Assembly: GCF_014634745.1 (NCBI RefSeq)
Contig: NZ_BMBP01000009.1
Span: 29,727 to 93,726, forward strand
Length of the DNA: 64,000 nucleotides
From: Leuconostoc pseudomesenteroides KCTC 3652
GTDB lineage: Bacteria > Bacillota > Bacilli > Lactobacillales > Lactobacillaceae
Direction of reading: 5' to 3'
Every line of letters begins with the position of its first letter. The stretch's first letter is position 1. The position numbers were made by a program, and so were the translations under genes. Of the stretch, positions 54,153-62,680 are shown in pieces. The notes below the pieces were generated by a model. The model saw only the letters and a program-made list of their open reading frames with translations. It had not been told where the DNA came from and did no database searches.

Positions 54153-54719
54153 ATGAGTGAAAAAGCTATTGCAGTTAAAGCACAAAAAGTTGAAGAAATT
54201 GCTGATCAATTTAAGGATGCCGCTTCAGCAGTTGTTGTTGATGCCCGTGGATTGACAGTTGCGCAATCCACAGACTTGCGTCATCAATTGCGTGAAGAAG
54301 GGGTTGTCCTTGAAGTAATCAAGAACAAGATCTTGACTCGTGCAGCTGAAAAAGCTGGTTACGCTGAATTGAACGACATTTTTGCCGGTCCTTCAGCTGT
54401 TGCCTTTTCTAACGATGATGCTGTTGCACCAGCACGTATCTTGAAGAAGTTTGCGGATGCGAACGAAGCATTGCAAATCAAGGGTGGTGTTGTTGATGGT
54501 AACATTGCTAGTCTTGATGACATTAACAAGTACGCTTCATTGCCTTCACGTGAAGGTTTGTTGGGTCAGTTGATGGCAGAATTCCAATTCTCAATTCGTT
54601 CATTCGCATATGCTGTTAAGGCTGTGTCTGACAAATTGGAAGAGGAAGGTGGCGCTACTACTGAAGCAACACCTGAAGAAGCACCAGCTGCCGAAGAAGC
54701 AGCTACAGATGCTGAATAA
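54153..54719 (+). CDS. rplJ: 50S ribosomal protein L10
   Basis: Stalk protein that anchors the L7/L12 dimers to the ribosome, 188 residues. The N-terminal domain has VDARGLTVAQSTDLRHQLRE, and the C-terminal helix region is followed by an Ala/Glu-rich tail. The ATG at 54153 follows AAGGAAGGAG. An earlier in-frame start at 54117 lies inside the leader terminator and is rejected. It is the probable ligand of the leader. Confidence 0.97.
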   Translation: MSEKAIAVKAQKVEEIADQFKDAASAVVVDARGLTVAQSTDLRHQLREEGVVLEVIKNKILTRAAEKAGYAELNDIFAGPSAVAFSNDDAVAPARILKKFADANEALQIKGGVVDGNIASLDDINKYASLPSREGLLGQLMAEFQFSIRSFAYAVKAVSDKLEEEGGATTEATPEEAPAAEEAATDAE

Positions 54720-54768
54720 TTTAAAACAACCATTATAAAATAAATATAAATCTCGGAGGATTTTGATC

Positions 54769-55134
54769 ATGGCTTTTGATAAAGACGCGATTATCGCATC
54801 ATTGAAAGATGCAACGATCTTGGACTTGGCTGACTTGGTTTCAGCTATCGAAGAAGAATTTAACGTTTCAGCTGCAGCTCCAGTAGCCGCTGCTGGTGCA
54901 GGTGACGGTGCCGCTGCTGCAAAGTCAGACTTTGATGTTGAATTGACTTCAGCAGGTACTGCTAAAGTTAAGGTTATCAAGGCAGTTCGTGAAGCAACTG
55001 GTTTGGGCTTGAAAGAAGCTAAAGACTTAGTTGATAACGCACCTTCAATCGTTAAAGAAGGTTTGAACGAAGACGACGCCAACGCATTGAAGGCAGCCTT
55101 GGAAGAAACAGGCGCTTCAGTAACATTGAAGTAA
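54769..55134 (+). CDS. rplL: 50S ribosomal protein L7/L12
   Basis: Acidic stalk protein, 121 residues, present in multiple copies per ribosome, that recruits translation GTPases. The N-terminal dimer domain is followed by an Ala-rich hinge ([15 protein letters not shown]) and the C-terminal domain with [27 protein letters not shown] precedes the ATG at 54769; an in-frame ATG two codons earlier is too close to that site. Confidence 0.98.
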   Translation: MAFDKDAIIASLKDATILDLADLVSAIEEEFNVSAAAPVAAAGAGDGAAAAKSDFDVELTSAGTAKVKVIKAVREATGLGLKEAKDLVDNAPSIVKEGLNEDDANALKAALEETGASVTLK

Positions 55135-55149
55135 TCTTCTTCATCATAT

Positions 55150-55180
55150 TAAAAGAAGTGCTTCGGTACTTCTTTTTTTG
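55150..55180 (+). terminator. Terminator after rplL
   Basis: AAAAGAAGT pairs with ACTTCTTTT around GCTTCGGT, followed by TTT. Confidence 0.88.
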
Positions 55181-55215
55181 TACATATTGAAACAATTTCA
55201 TGGAGGCATTGCAAC

Positions 55216-55848
55216 ATGACAGACAAAACATCAGGAGAACAGTATTTTACTACCAATCCTAATGCGGATCATCACTTTCAACAATTTGATTTTGAGTTAT
55301 TAGATCATCAATTACATTTCACAACTGATTCAGGCGTTTTTTCAAAATCTACTGTTGATTTTGGAACTCGGACGATGCTGGATGCATTGTCAAAAACGAC
55401 TATTCCGACTGGTAAAATACTTGACCTGGGCACAGGATATGGACCGGTTGGCATTAGTATTGCCAAAGCTTACAATCGAAAAGTTGACATGGTTGACGTT
55501 AATGAACGAGCATTGGCACTTGCAAAACAAAATGCGCAAAAAAATGGTGTCGAAAATTTAACTAGAATATTCCAATCTGATGTTTATCAGAATATCGATC
55601 AGCAATATGCTGCTATTTTAGTGAATCCGCCGATTCGAGCAGGTAAACAGGTAGTGACGGCGATGTTGCAAGAGGCAATTAAATATTTACAGCCGGGTGG
55701 CAAATTAATTGCTGTTTTACAAAAGAAACAAGGCGCTCCGTCAGCTCAAAAAAATATGCTGTTGGCATTTGGTAATGCGTCGGTAATTCATAAAAATAAA
55801 GGGTACTATATCTTGGAGAGCACTTATGGCGAAAGTTCCGACATTTAG
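55216..55848 (+). CDS. RsmC-like class I methyltransferase (YbxB-type)
   Basis: A 210-residue SAM-dependent methyltransferase. The SAM motif is LDLGTGYGPVGI near residues 72-83, the acidic motif VDMVDVNERAL follows, and the catalytic NPPIRAGK matches 16S rRNA guanine-N2 enzymes of the RsmC group. It lies directly after rplL, as ybxB does in Bacillus. It overlaps tadA by 23 bp. Substrate assignment to 16S rRNA is inferred from family. Confidence 0.88.
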   Translation: MTDKTSGEQYFTTNPNADHHFQQFDFELLDHQLHFTTDSGVFSKSTVDFGTRTMLDALSKTTIPTGKILDLGTGYGPVGISIAKAYNRKVDMVDVNERALALAKQNAQKNGVENLTRIFQSDVYQNIDQQYAAILVNPPIRAGKQVVTAMLQEAIKYLQPGGKLIAVLQKKQGAPSAQKNMLLAFGNASVIHKNKGYYILESTYGESSDI

Positions 55849-56317
55849 TGAACAACAAATTGATTATTTCATGCAAGAAGCCTTGAATGAGGCAAAATTA
55901 GCAGGCAGTGAAGGTGAAGTGCCAATTGGTGCGGTAATTGTATTTGAAAATCAAATTATTGCTCGTGCACACAATCACCGTGAAAGAGATCAATTAGCCA
56001 CTGCTCATGCGGAACTGATTGCTATTGAACGTGCTAACCAAGCTTTGAAATCATGGCGTCTTGAAGACACTGCATTATTTGTTACGCTAGAGCCCTGTAT
56101 TATGTGTGCTGGTGCAATAATCAATGCACGTGTGCCAGCGGTTTATTATGGTGCGCAAGATGCAAAAGGCGGTGCAACACAATCGCTCTATCATTTATTG
56201 GAAGATCAGCGCTTGAATCACCGCGCTTTCGTGCAATCTGATGTTCGTGCCAAAGAATCCAGCCTATTGCTGCAACATTTTTTTGCTAAGATTCGTGCCA
56301 AAAGAAAACAAAAATAG
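55826..56317 (+). CDS. tadA: tRNA adenosine(34) deaminase
   Basis: Converts A34 to inosine in tRNA-Arg(ACG), which is needed to read CGN codons. It has 163 residues. The zinc site and catalytic glutamate are in TAHAEL, and the two zinc cysteines in EPCIMCAGA. GGAGAG lies before the ATG at 55826, inside the methyltransferase gene. The tRNA-Arg in this window (CCG) is not its substrate. Confidence 0.93.
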   Translation: MAKVPTFSEQQIDYFMQEALNEAKLAGSEGEVPIGAVIVFENQIIARAHNHRERDQLATAHAELIAIERANQALKSWRLEDTALFVTLEPCIMCAGAIINARVPAVYYGAQDAKGGATQSLYHLLEDQRLNHRAFVQSDVRAKESSLLLQHFFAKIRAKRKQK

Positions 56318-56431
56318 TCAGTTGATTATAGCATCACAATATCTTTGTAAAGAATTTGCAAAGTCAAATGTCAGCTTTTTTTATGAAAATAGATTATAAT
56401 TGTTTTTAGTAAATAATAAAGAGGCAAATGA

Positions 56432-56950
56432 ATGCAAAATCCTAATGCATGGCGACAAGATACAGAATATTTGAATATTGTTGATGATTTATTGGCACAC
56501 GATGAAGTCCAGAAATTAGCGCTTTATCCACAACACCACTTCTCAAATCGCTTACAACATTCAATTTCAGTATCATATCACTCATATTTAATCGCCAAAA
56601 AGATTGGTGCGGATGAAGTCGCTACTGCCAGAGCTGGTTTGTTACACGATATGTTTTATTATGACTGGCGTGTGACTAAATTTGCAGAAGGTTCTCATGC
56701 GTATGTTCATCCCCGCATTGCTCTAAAAAATGCGCGTAAAATTACCACAATTAGCCCTAAAGAAGAAGATATCATTGTGAAGCACATGTTTGGCGCAACA
56801 ATTGCACTACCCAAATATCGTGAAAGCTGGATTGTATCACTAGTGGATGACTTTGCAGCTGTTGATGAATATGCAATCCCCAAAGCCTACCTGACTTATT
56901 TCAAGTGGCAGGAAAATATTGCGCGTAAAATGGCAAGAGTGTTTGCGTAA
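56432..56950 (+). CDS. HD-domain phosphohydrolase-like protein
   Basis: A 172-residue cytosolic protein with an HD metal site: histidines in RLQHSISVSYHSYLIAK and the HD pair in LLHDMFYYDW near residue 70. Then HAYVHPRIALKNARKIT and a later VDDFAAVDEY supply further ligands. Family members hydrolyse nucleotides or act as housekeeping phosphatases; the substrate is unknown. GAGG precedes the ATG, and TATAAT (56395-56400) lies about 30 bp upstream. The SRP RNA promoter begins inside its last codons. Confidence 0.83.
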   Translation: MQNPNAWRQDTEYLNIVDDLLAHDEVQKLALYPQHHFSNRLQHSISVSYHSYLIAKKIGADEVATARAGLLHDMFYYDWRVTKFAEGSHAYVHPRIALKNARKITTISPKEEDIIVKHMFGATIALPKYRESWIVSLVDDFAAVDEYAIPKAYLTYFKWQENIARKMARVFA

Positions 56951-56971
56951 AGTTGTTTTTTTAGATATAAT
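56943..56971 (+). promoter_or_regulatory. Promoter of SRP RNA
   Basis: TTGCGT (56943-56948) and TATAAT (56966-56971) have a 17-bp spacer. Confidence 0.75.
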
Positions 56972-56977
56972 AGATAG

Positions 56978-57062
56978 GCAGGCAAGCGTCGGCTCCCGAA
57001 CCGGGTCAGGACAGGAATGTAGCAGCCCTAAGGTTGTTCGAGGTTGTGCTTGTGTACATAAG
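56978..57062 (+). ncRNA. ffs: Signal recognition particle RNA, small bacterial (4.5S) type
   Basis: The conserved helix 8 core is present: GGTCAGG, a short stem ACA/TGT capped by the GGAA tetraloop, then AGCAGCCCTAAGG. Flanking arms CCCGAACC and GGTTGTTCG pair, and GCAAGC pairs with GCTTGT near the ends. The length of about 85 nt is the small form, without an Alu domain. The ends are estimated. Its usual place, just upstream of dnaX, is kept. Confidence 0.9.
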
Positions 57063-57064
57063 AT

Positions 57065-57089
57065 GGCGGCCGCGTAGCGGTCTTTTTTT
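57065..57089 (+). terminator. Terminator of SRP RNA
   Basis: GGCCGC (57068-57073) pairs with GCGGTC around GTA, followed by seven T. Confidence 0.85.
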
Positions 57090-57175
57090 GTAAATCTGGG
57101 TCTGTGATAATAAGATTTAGCATGACTTGATTAAATTGCAGATGACTTTTGGCAGTTCATAATGGAGGTATTATC

Positions 57176-58984
57176 ATGGCATATCAGGCACTATATCGTG
57201 TTTATCGACCACGTACATTTGACGATATGGTAGGCCAAGAAGTAATTACGCAAACGCTTAAAAACGCAATTGAAGCTCATCAAACAGGGCATGCCTATTT
57301 ATTTAGTGGTCCAAGAGGAACTGGTAAAACATCAGCTGCTAAAATTTTTGCTCGTGAAGTAAATGGTATTTCGCCAGATACCGACGAAACTCAAATTCCA
57401 GATATTATTGAAATTGATGCTGCCTCTAACAATGGTGTTGACGAAATTCGCAATATTCGCGATAGTGCTAATTACGCGCCAATTGAGGCACAATACAAAA
57501 TTTATATTATTGATGAAGTGCATATGTTGTCAACTGGTGCATTTAATGCCCTACTCAAGACACTTGAAGAACCACCCGCTAATGTTAAATTTATTCTTGC
57601 GACAACAGAACCACAAAAAATTCCTGCAACGATTTTGTCGAGAACACAGCGGTTTGATTTTAAGAGGATTGATGATACAACAATTCAAACGCGTATGGCA
57701 GCGATACTTGATAAGCAGTCTGTAGAATATGATCAAGATGCGTTACGCGTGATTGCAAATGCCGCTGAAGGTGGTATGCGTGATGCTTTGTCTATTTTGG
57801 ATCAAGTGATTGCGTATGGTAGTGATAAAGTCACCGTTGAGAATGCCTTACAAGTTACAGGATCAACCACAACAGAAGCATTGTTATCGTTTTTACAACA
57901 GGTTAGTGAGGGCGATACTAGAAATGCCTTGCAGACGTTGCATATGATATTACTTGACGGCAAAGACGCACAGCGTTTTGTAGCTGATATGATAGGTCTC
58001 TTACGGGACGTAATGCTGTCGCCAATAGCGCCCAACTTGATTAAGACCACAGCTTCAGTTGAGCTACTAAAGCAGTTAAATCAAAAAATAGGGCAACAGC
58101 GAATTCAAATTATGATGCTTGCACTTGATGAGACGCAAAAAGAGTTATTGCAGACAATGCAAAGTGATGTCTACCTCGAACTCTTAACAGTTAAACTTAG
58201 CCTAGCTGGGTCAGAATCAACGCCAACATCTTCTAAAATCAATCATTCGCAGTCCTTGGCAACGCCTAAACATTCGTCAGAAGCAGAGCCATCTGTTTCT
58301 CCGTCAATGACCGTTGACGATATGTCATCTCCAATCACGAAGCCTTCGTCATCACCTGTAAAATCAACAAATAACGATACACAAAGTGACACACAACAAT
58401 CAGCCCTGACACAGGAAAAAATAGCTAATGTCGATCCTGAACCAGTTTCACAGCCGGTCGCCAGTAATAAAAAGTTAAGTGCTCGTACAGGACAAGAAGC
58501 AGTATTTGCTGTTTTGAGTGTGGCGCGTCGCGAGACGCTCACTAGTGCTACGCAACTTTGGCCAGAACTACAGCAACAATTTGATGTAGCCAAGCAGGCG
58601 TTTTTGACGATTGCGAAGCCAGTGGCAGCAAGTGATGAGGCGATTGTATTAGCATTTGATTATCCTGCCCTACTGGCTGAAGCTTTGCAAGATGCCGAAC
58701 TACAAGCACAGTTAGTGCAGCAGTTATCCGAAAGCAACTTGCCATTTTCGCTGGTTTTGATTTCTAAAGACGAGTGGAAAATTGATCGCGCAGCGTATGT
58801 GTCGCGTTTGCGTGGTGGTGAAAAAATTACTGTAAAATTGAGTGATATACCAGTTGTCAAAGCAAACGTTGAAAAGATACCTGTTGAACAAGACGATACA
58901 GTAGCAGTCGTAAACGATACGCCAGAAATTGTCAAGCAAGCCCAGTCACTGTTTGGTGAAGACCTTGTGAACATTGTGGACTAA
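57176..58984 (+). CDS. dnaX: DNA polymerase III gamma/tau subunit lacking the zinc module
   Basis: Clamp-loader motor subunit, 602 residues. Walker A GPRGTGKT is at residues 45-52. The DEVH box (IIDEVHMLST) and the LSRTQRFDF arginine-finger region are intact. The expected four-cysteine zinc module after AKIFAREVN is missing: residues 64-77 read GISPDTDETQIPDI with no cysteine, before the conserved IEIDAASNNGVDEIR. The C-terminal part is Ser/Thr-rich and variable, then a tau-like domain. GGAGG precedes the ATG at 57176. I found no A6G slippery site for a separate gamma product. Confidence 0.93.
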   Translation: MAYQALYRVYRPRTFDDMVGQEVITQTLKNAIEAHQTGHAYLFSGPRGTGKTSAAKIFAREVNGISPDTDETQIPDIIEIDAASNNGVDEIRNIRDSANYAPIEAQYKIYIIDEVHMLSTGAFNALLKTLEEPPANVKFILATTEPQKIPATILSRTQRFDFKRIDDTTIQTRMAAILDKQSVEYDQDALRVIANAAEGGMRDALSILDQVIAYGSDKVTVENALQVTGSTTTEALLSFLQQVSEGDTRNALQTLHMILLDGKDAQRFVADMIGLLRDVMLSPIAPNLIKTTASVELLKQLNQKIGQQRIQIMMLALDETQKELLQTMQSDVYLELLTVKLSLAGSESTPTSSKINHSQSLATPKHSSEAEPSVSPSMTVDDMSSPITKPSSSPVKSTNNDTQSDTQQSALTQEKIANVDPEPVSQPVASNKKLSARTGQEAVFAVLSVARRETLTSATQLWPELQQQFDVAKQAFLTIAKPVAASDEAIVLAFDYPALLAEALQDAELQAQLVQQLSESNLPFSLVLISKDEWKIDRAAYVSRLRGGEKITVKLSDIPVVKANVEKIPVEQDDTVAVVNDTPEIVKQAQSLFGEDLVNIVD

Positions 58985-59000
58985 TTAATTTAGGAAGGAA

Positions 59001-59029
59001 CACGTTAAACGTTTCTGACGCTTAACGTT
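59001..59029 (+). other. Hairpin between the ribosome site and start codon of recR
   Basis: ACGTTAA (59002-59008) pairs with TTAACGT (59022-59028). After one mismatch CGT pairs with ACG, with a 5-nt loop. GGAAGG lies at 58993-58998 and the ATG at 59038. The linear spacing of 39 nt becomes about 12 nt if the stem is looped out. Confidence 0.6.
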
Positions 59030-59037
59030 ATGAGTAT

Positions 59038-59643
59038 ATGCAGTATCCAGAACCTATTGCAAAATTAATTGATAGTTATGCCAAGTTACCTGGCGTGGGT
59101 GTCAAAACTGCGACACGATTGGCATTTTATACACTGGGTATGAGTGAGGCGGATGTAACTGATTTTTCCAAATCCTTACTTTCAGCCAAAAATGATCTCA
59201 CTTTTTGTTCAGTGTGTGGTAACATTACAGAAAAAGACATTAACCCTTGTGTTATTTGTCGTGATGAATCGCGCGACCAATCAACTGTCTTTGTTGTTGA
59301 AAATTCTCGTGATGTGATGGCTATGGAAAATACCCGTGACTATCATGGCTTGTATCATGTGCTAAATGGTGTCATTTCGCCAAGTGCTGGTACTGGACCA
59401 GAAGATATTAATTTACCAAGCTTAATTAGACGCTTATCTGAACATGAAGAAATAAAAGAAGTGATTGTCGGCACTAACGCAAACGCTGAAGGTGAGGCAA
59501 CGGCCATGTATTTGGCTCGTTTATTGAAGCCTGCTGGATTGACAGTAACGCGGTTGGCACACGGCTTGGCAGTGGGTTCTGATATTGATTATGCAGATGA
59601 ATTGACCCTAATAAAAGCAGTTCAAGGACGGACAAAACTATGA
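59038..59643 (+). CDS. recR: Recombination mediator RecR
   Basis: Works with RecO and RecF to load RecA on gapped DNA. It is 201 residues long. The N-terminal helix-hairpin-helix is [15 protein letters not shown], and the zinc site is the C-x2-C...C-x2-C in [18 protein letters not shown]. The Toprim domain contains [14 protein letters not shown] and [15 protein letters not shown]. The ATG at 59038 has no adjacent ribosome site; GGAAGG lies 39 nt upstream beyond a hairpin. The ybaB gene normally found between dnaX and recR is absent. Confidence 0.95.
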   Translation: MQYPEPIAKLIDSYAKLPGVGVKTATRLAFYTLGMSEADVTDFSKSLLSAKNDLTFCSVCGNITEKDINPCVICRDESRDQSTVFVVENSRDVMAMENTRDYHGLYHVLNGVISPSAGTGPEDINLPSLIRRLSEHEEIKEVIVGTNANAEGEATAMYLARLLKPAGLTVTRLAHGLAVGSDIDYADELTLIKAVQGRTKL

Positions 59644-59900
59644 TATTTGGTAAAAAGAAGCGACGTTTACGTGCTGAATATGATCAAGCGTTGGTCTTTC
59701 AAATCGATAAGGCTAAAATTGATTGGGATACGGCTAAAAATTCTGAAGAAGCATTGTTGGATGGACAGGTCAATTTTCGTTTGATTCAGGCTCAAACCGC
59801 TTTGGCACGTGCTAAGTTTAATTACTTGTATCGTGAGGCACGACGTCGTAAGACGGTTGGTCATATGCAGACGCATGTACTCAAATCTGATCGAATTTGA
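59640..59900 (+). CDS. yaaL: YaaL family protein (DUF2508)
   Basis: An 86-residue basic, helical protein of the DUF2508 family, starting [18 protein letters not shown] and ending in a positively charged tail. In Bacillus the same gene follows recR. It overlaps recR by 4 bp (ATGA), so it is co-translated. The function is unknown; the basic character would fit nucleic-acid binding, but this is a guess. Confidence 0.85.
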   Translation: MIFGKKKRRLRAEYDQALVFQIDKAKIDWDTAKNSEEALLDGQVNFRLIQAQTALARAKFNYLYREARRRKTVGHMQTHVLKSDRI

Positions 59901-59938
59901 AAAAATAATCACTAAGATAGTATTAAAAAGGAACACCA

Positions 59939-60580
59939 ATGTCAAAACCACTATTTATTTCATTTGAAGGTCCTGAAGGGGCTGGTAAGACCACGGTACT
60001 GAATATTCTCATTGCAGAATTGCAACCAAAACTAGGAGACAAGCTTGTCACAACACGTGAACCTGGTGGTAATCCAATTTCTGAGGCCATTAGAGCAATT
60101 TTACAGCCGGAAGATGACAATGGTCTAGAGAAGCGTACAGAAGCTTTACTTTATGCCGCTGCACGTCGACAACACTTGGTCGAGATTATCCAACCGGCTT
60201 TGGCGGCTGGAAAAGTGGTAATTTCTGATCGTTATGTTGACAGTTCATTAGCTTATCAGGGTGGCGGGCGAGACTTGGGTGTTGAAAAAATTTGGCAGAT
60301 TAATCAATTTGCGATTGATGGTTTGTTGCCTGATTTAACAATCTATCTAGACGTCCCCTCAGAACTAGGTTTGGCACGTGTAACAGCTAACCGTAAAGGA
60401 AAAATTGATCGTTTAGATAAAGAAAGTTTAGCCTTTCATCAAAAGGTTCGCCAAACTTATTTAAAACTTCAAAGTGAATTTTCTGATAGAATTAAAATAG
60501 TCGATGCAACACAACCATTAGATAAAGTGGTGCACGATACGCGTGAACTTATTAACCAAGTTCTGGAGGACAAATCATGA
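59939..60580 (+). CDS. tmk: Thymidylate kinase
   Basis: Phosphorylates dTMP to dTDP, 213 residues. The P-loop is FEGPEGAGKTT at residues 8-18, the DR(Y) segment is ISDRYVDSSLAYQG, and TTREPGG is the conserved dTMP-site loop. AAAAGGA precedes the ATG. It overlaps darA by 4 bp. It forms the standard Firmicutes block tmk-darA-holB. Confidence 0.96.
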   Translation: MSKPLFISFEGPEGAGKTTVLNILIAELQPKLGDKLVTTREPGGNPISEAIRAILQPEDDNGLEKRTEALLYAAARRQHLVEIIQPALAAGKVVISDRYVDSSLAYQGGGRDLGVEKIWQINQFAIDGLLPDLTIYLDVPSELGLARVTANRKGKIDRLDKESLAFHQKVRQTYLKLQSEFSDRIKIVDATQPLDKVVHDTRELINQVLEDKS

Positions 60581-60906
60581 AACTTATAACTGCAATTGTA
60601 CAAGACAAAGATACAACAAAATTGAGTAACGCTTTTGTTAAAGCCAATGTTCGAGCTACACGCCTTTCAACTTCTGGTGGCTTCTTACGATCAGGTAATA
60701 CAACGTTTATGATTGCCATTGAGGCTGATCGGGTACAAGAGGTTCTTGATATTATCAAAGATGTATCACAAAAACGTAAGCAATTCATGGTACCACCAAT
60801 TAGTTTAGATGCTGGTGGAGATCATGTAGGCGCCTATCCAATTGAAGTGGAAGTTGGTGGCGCAACAGTATTTACGCAAGAGATTGAATCCTTCTATCAG
60901 TTTTAA
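60577..60906 (+). CDS. darA: Cyclic-di-AMP receptor DarA/PstA (YaaQ)
   Basis: A 109-residue PII-like trimeric protein that binds c-di-AMP. Landmarks are the start MKLITAIVQDKD and TRLSTSGGFLRSGNTTFMI, which contains the ligand-binding loop. It ends VGGATVFTQEIESFYQF. It binds a second messenger tied to potassium and wall stress, but its output partner is unknown. GGAGG precedes the ATG within the tmk end. Its stop overlaps holB by one base. Confidence 0.94.
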   Translation: MKLITAIVQDKDTTKLSNAFVKANVRATRLSTSGGFLRSGNTTFMIAIEADRVQEVLDIIKDVSQKRKQFMVPPISLDAGGDHVGAYPIEVEVGGATVFTQEIESFYQF

Positions 60907-61808
60907 TGTTGCCTGATTTTGCCACAACTGCACAGCAAACTTACCCAACACAAGCTACTCATTTTAATGAGTTGCTGAGCAATGGTCAATTAAGCCATTT
61001 ATACTTATTTGTTGGATCAAGCCAGTCGACGAGACTGGCCTTTTCGCGTTATTTGGCTTGGCAAGTCGTTGGTGCCACTGATCGTAATGCATTACGCATT
61101 AACGAAAATGAACATCCCGATGTTCATTTGGTGGCGCCTAAAGAAGAAGGAGCTACTTTAAAAGTAGCACAAGTGCGCGACTTGACACCTGAATTCGTGA
61201 CTACCACGCTGGAAAGTCCGAAAAAAGTGTTTATTTTAGATGCTGTGGAAACGATGACGGCTAGTGCCGCCAACTCGCTGCTCAAGTTTATTGAGGAGCC
61301 CGCCGGACCACAACTTATTTTACTACTGACGAACAATTTGCAAGATGTATTGCCAACAATTCAGTCTCGGGCCCAAATTGTTCATTTGAATCCTGAAATA
61401 TCTTTAGTTGATACAAACGACATCGATGATAGTTGGCAGAAAAACACACAAATGTTGTTATTTAAGTGGTTTGAGTTGATGATGCAACGTAAAATTGAAG
61501 CTTTTGCGTATGTTCAAACCACGTTGATTAGTCAAATCACAACTGATTTACAACAAAAAATGTTTATGAAGTGGTTGCGAGAATTAGCAAGAGATATGGT
61601 GGTATATTCCGCCACTGCTGACGAGAACTTGAGGTTTCCCAGTCTAATAGGTTTTTATAAAACACTGGCTAAGCATTATCATGTCAGACAGTTAGTGCAC
61701 GCAGCAGAAGCTATATTTGCTGATGATAAGTTACGAAAAATCAATATATCCTTGCAAGCACGTCTTGAAAAAATGGCTTTAGAGGTTACGATTGCGTTGG
61801 GAGAATAG
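60906..61808 (+). CDS. holB: DNA polymerase III delta' subunit
   Basis: Clamp-loader subunit, 300 residues. The P-loop position is eroded (FVGSSQSTRLAFSRYL), as in delta' subunits that do not bind ATP. The SRC-type motif region is IQSRAQIV. Helices after residue 200 give the collar domain. It begins on the darA stop (TAATG). In Bacillus yaaR, ricT, yabA and others surround holB; here rsmI follows after only one base, so ricT and yabA are not at this locus. Confidence 0.93.
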   Translation: MLPDFATTAQQTYPTQATHFNELLSNGQLSHLYLFVGSSQSTRLAFSRYLAWQVVGATDRNALRINENEHPDVHLVAPKEEGATLKVAQVRDLTPEFVTTTLESPKKVFILDAVETMTASAANSLLKFIEEPAGPQLILLLTNNLQDVLPTIQSRAQIVHLNPEISLVDTNDIDDSWQKNTQMLLFKWFELMMQRKIEAFAYVQTTLISQITTDLQQKMFMKWLRELARDMVVYSATADENLRFPSLIGFYKTLAKHYHVRQLVHAAEAIFADDKLRKINISLQARLEKMALEVTIALGE

Positions 61809-61809
61809 T

Positions 61810-62679
61810 ATGCAACAACAAAAAAGTTTTGGGTCACAAGTTTATGGCACACTTTATCTCGTGCCAACGCCAATTGGCAATTTGGGTGATATTTCGGTGC
61901 GAGCACTGGATACGTTGCGGGATGTTGATTTGATTGCGGCCGAAGATACACGACATACACAGCAGTTGTTGAACCATTTTGGTATTGAAACACCGCAGAC
62001 CAGTTTTCATGAACATAATTGGCAAGCTAAAATTCCCAATATAGTGGCTGATTTGCAAAATGGCATGAATGTAGCGCAGGTTAGCGATGCTGGTATGCCA
62101 TCAATTTCAGATCCTGGTAAGGAATTAGTGGCTGCTGCTGTCGCATCATCGATTCCAGTCGTGCCAATTCCGGGTGCCACTGCTGGGGTAACTGCTTTAA
62201 TTGCCAGTGGTCTAGTACCACAACCTTTTTATTTTTACGGTTTTTTGAAACGTAAAAACAGTGAACAATTAGCTGAATTACAGCAGTTATCCACAATGAA
62301 AGACACGATCATTTTTTATGAAGCCCCCCATCGTTTAAAGCAAACGCTTGTCAATATTCAAAAAATAATGGGATCAGATCGAAAATTGGTTTTAGCGCGT
62401 GAATTAACAAAGCGTTATGAAGAATTTTTACGGGGAACAGTTTCTGAATTAGTGGCTTGGGCGCAAGAAAATGAGATTCGCGGTGAATTCGTTGTCATGA
62501 TAGATGGCTTTGATGGGGCTGTTGTTGCAGAAACGTCAGAAACCACATTATCAGTCAGAGAAGCTGTTGACGCACTGATTGAAAAAGGACTTCGACCAAA
62601 TGCAGCTATTAAACAAGTTGCTAAAGAGCGCGAACTAGATCGTCAAGCCGTTTATGCAGATTATCATGGGATAAATTAA
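61810..62679 (+). CDS. rsmI: 16S rRNA 2'-O-methyltransferase RsmI
   Basis: Methylates the 2'-OH of C1402 in 16S rRNA. It is 289 residues. Blocks are LYLVPTPIGNLGDISVRAL, IAAEDTRHTQQLL, the SAM-site VSDAGMPSISDPG and PIPGATAGVTALIASGL. A C-terminal helix-turn-helix-like part follows. I use the ATG at 61810, one base after the holB stop; an in-frame start 18 bases earlier overlaps holB. Confidence 0.95.
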   Translation: MQQQKSFGSQVYGTLYLVPTPIGNLGDISVRALDTLRDVDLIAAEDTRHTQQLLNHFGIETPQTSFHEHNWQAKIPNIVADLQNGMNVAQVSDAGMPSISDPGKELVAAAVASSIPVVPIPGATAGVTALIASGLVPQPFYFYGFLKRKNSEQLAELQQLSTMKDTIIFYEAPHRLKQTLVNIQKIMGSDRKLVLARELTKRYEEFLRGTVSELVAWAQENEIRGEFVVMIDGFDGAVVAETSETTLSVREAVDALIEKGLRPNAAIKQVAKERELDRQAVYADYHGIN

Positions 62680-62680
62680 A

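Noticed and set aside
57176..58984. Programmed frameshift in dnaX giving gamma and tau
   Set aside because: I looked for an A6G-type slippery heptamer followed by a stem and found none.
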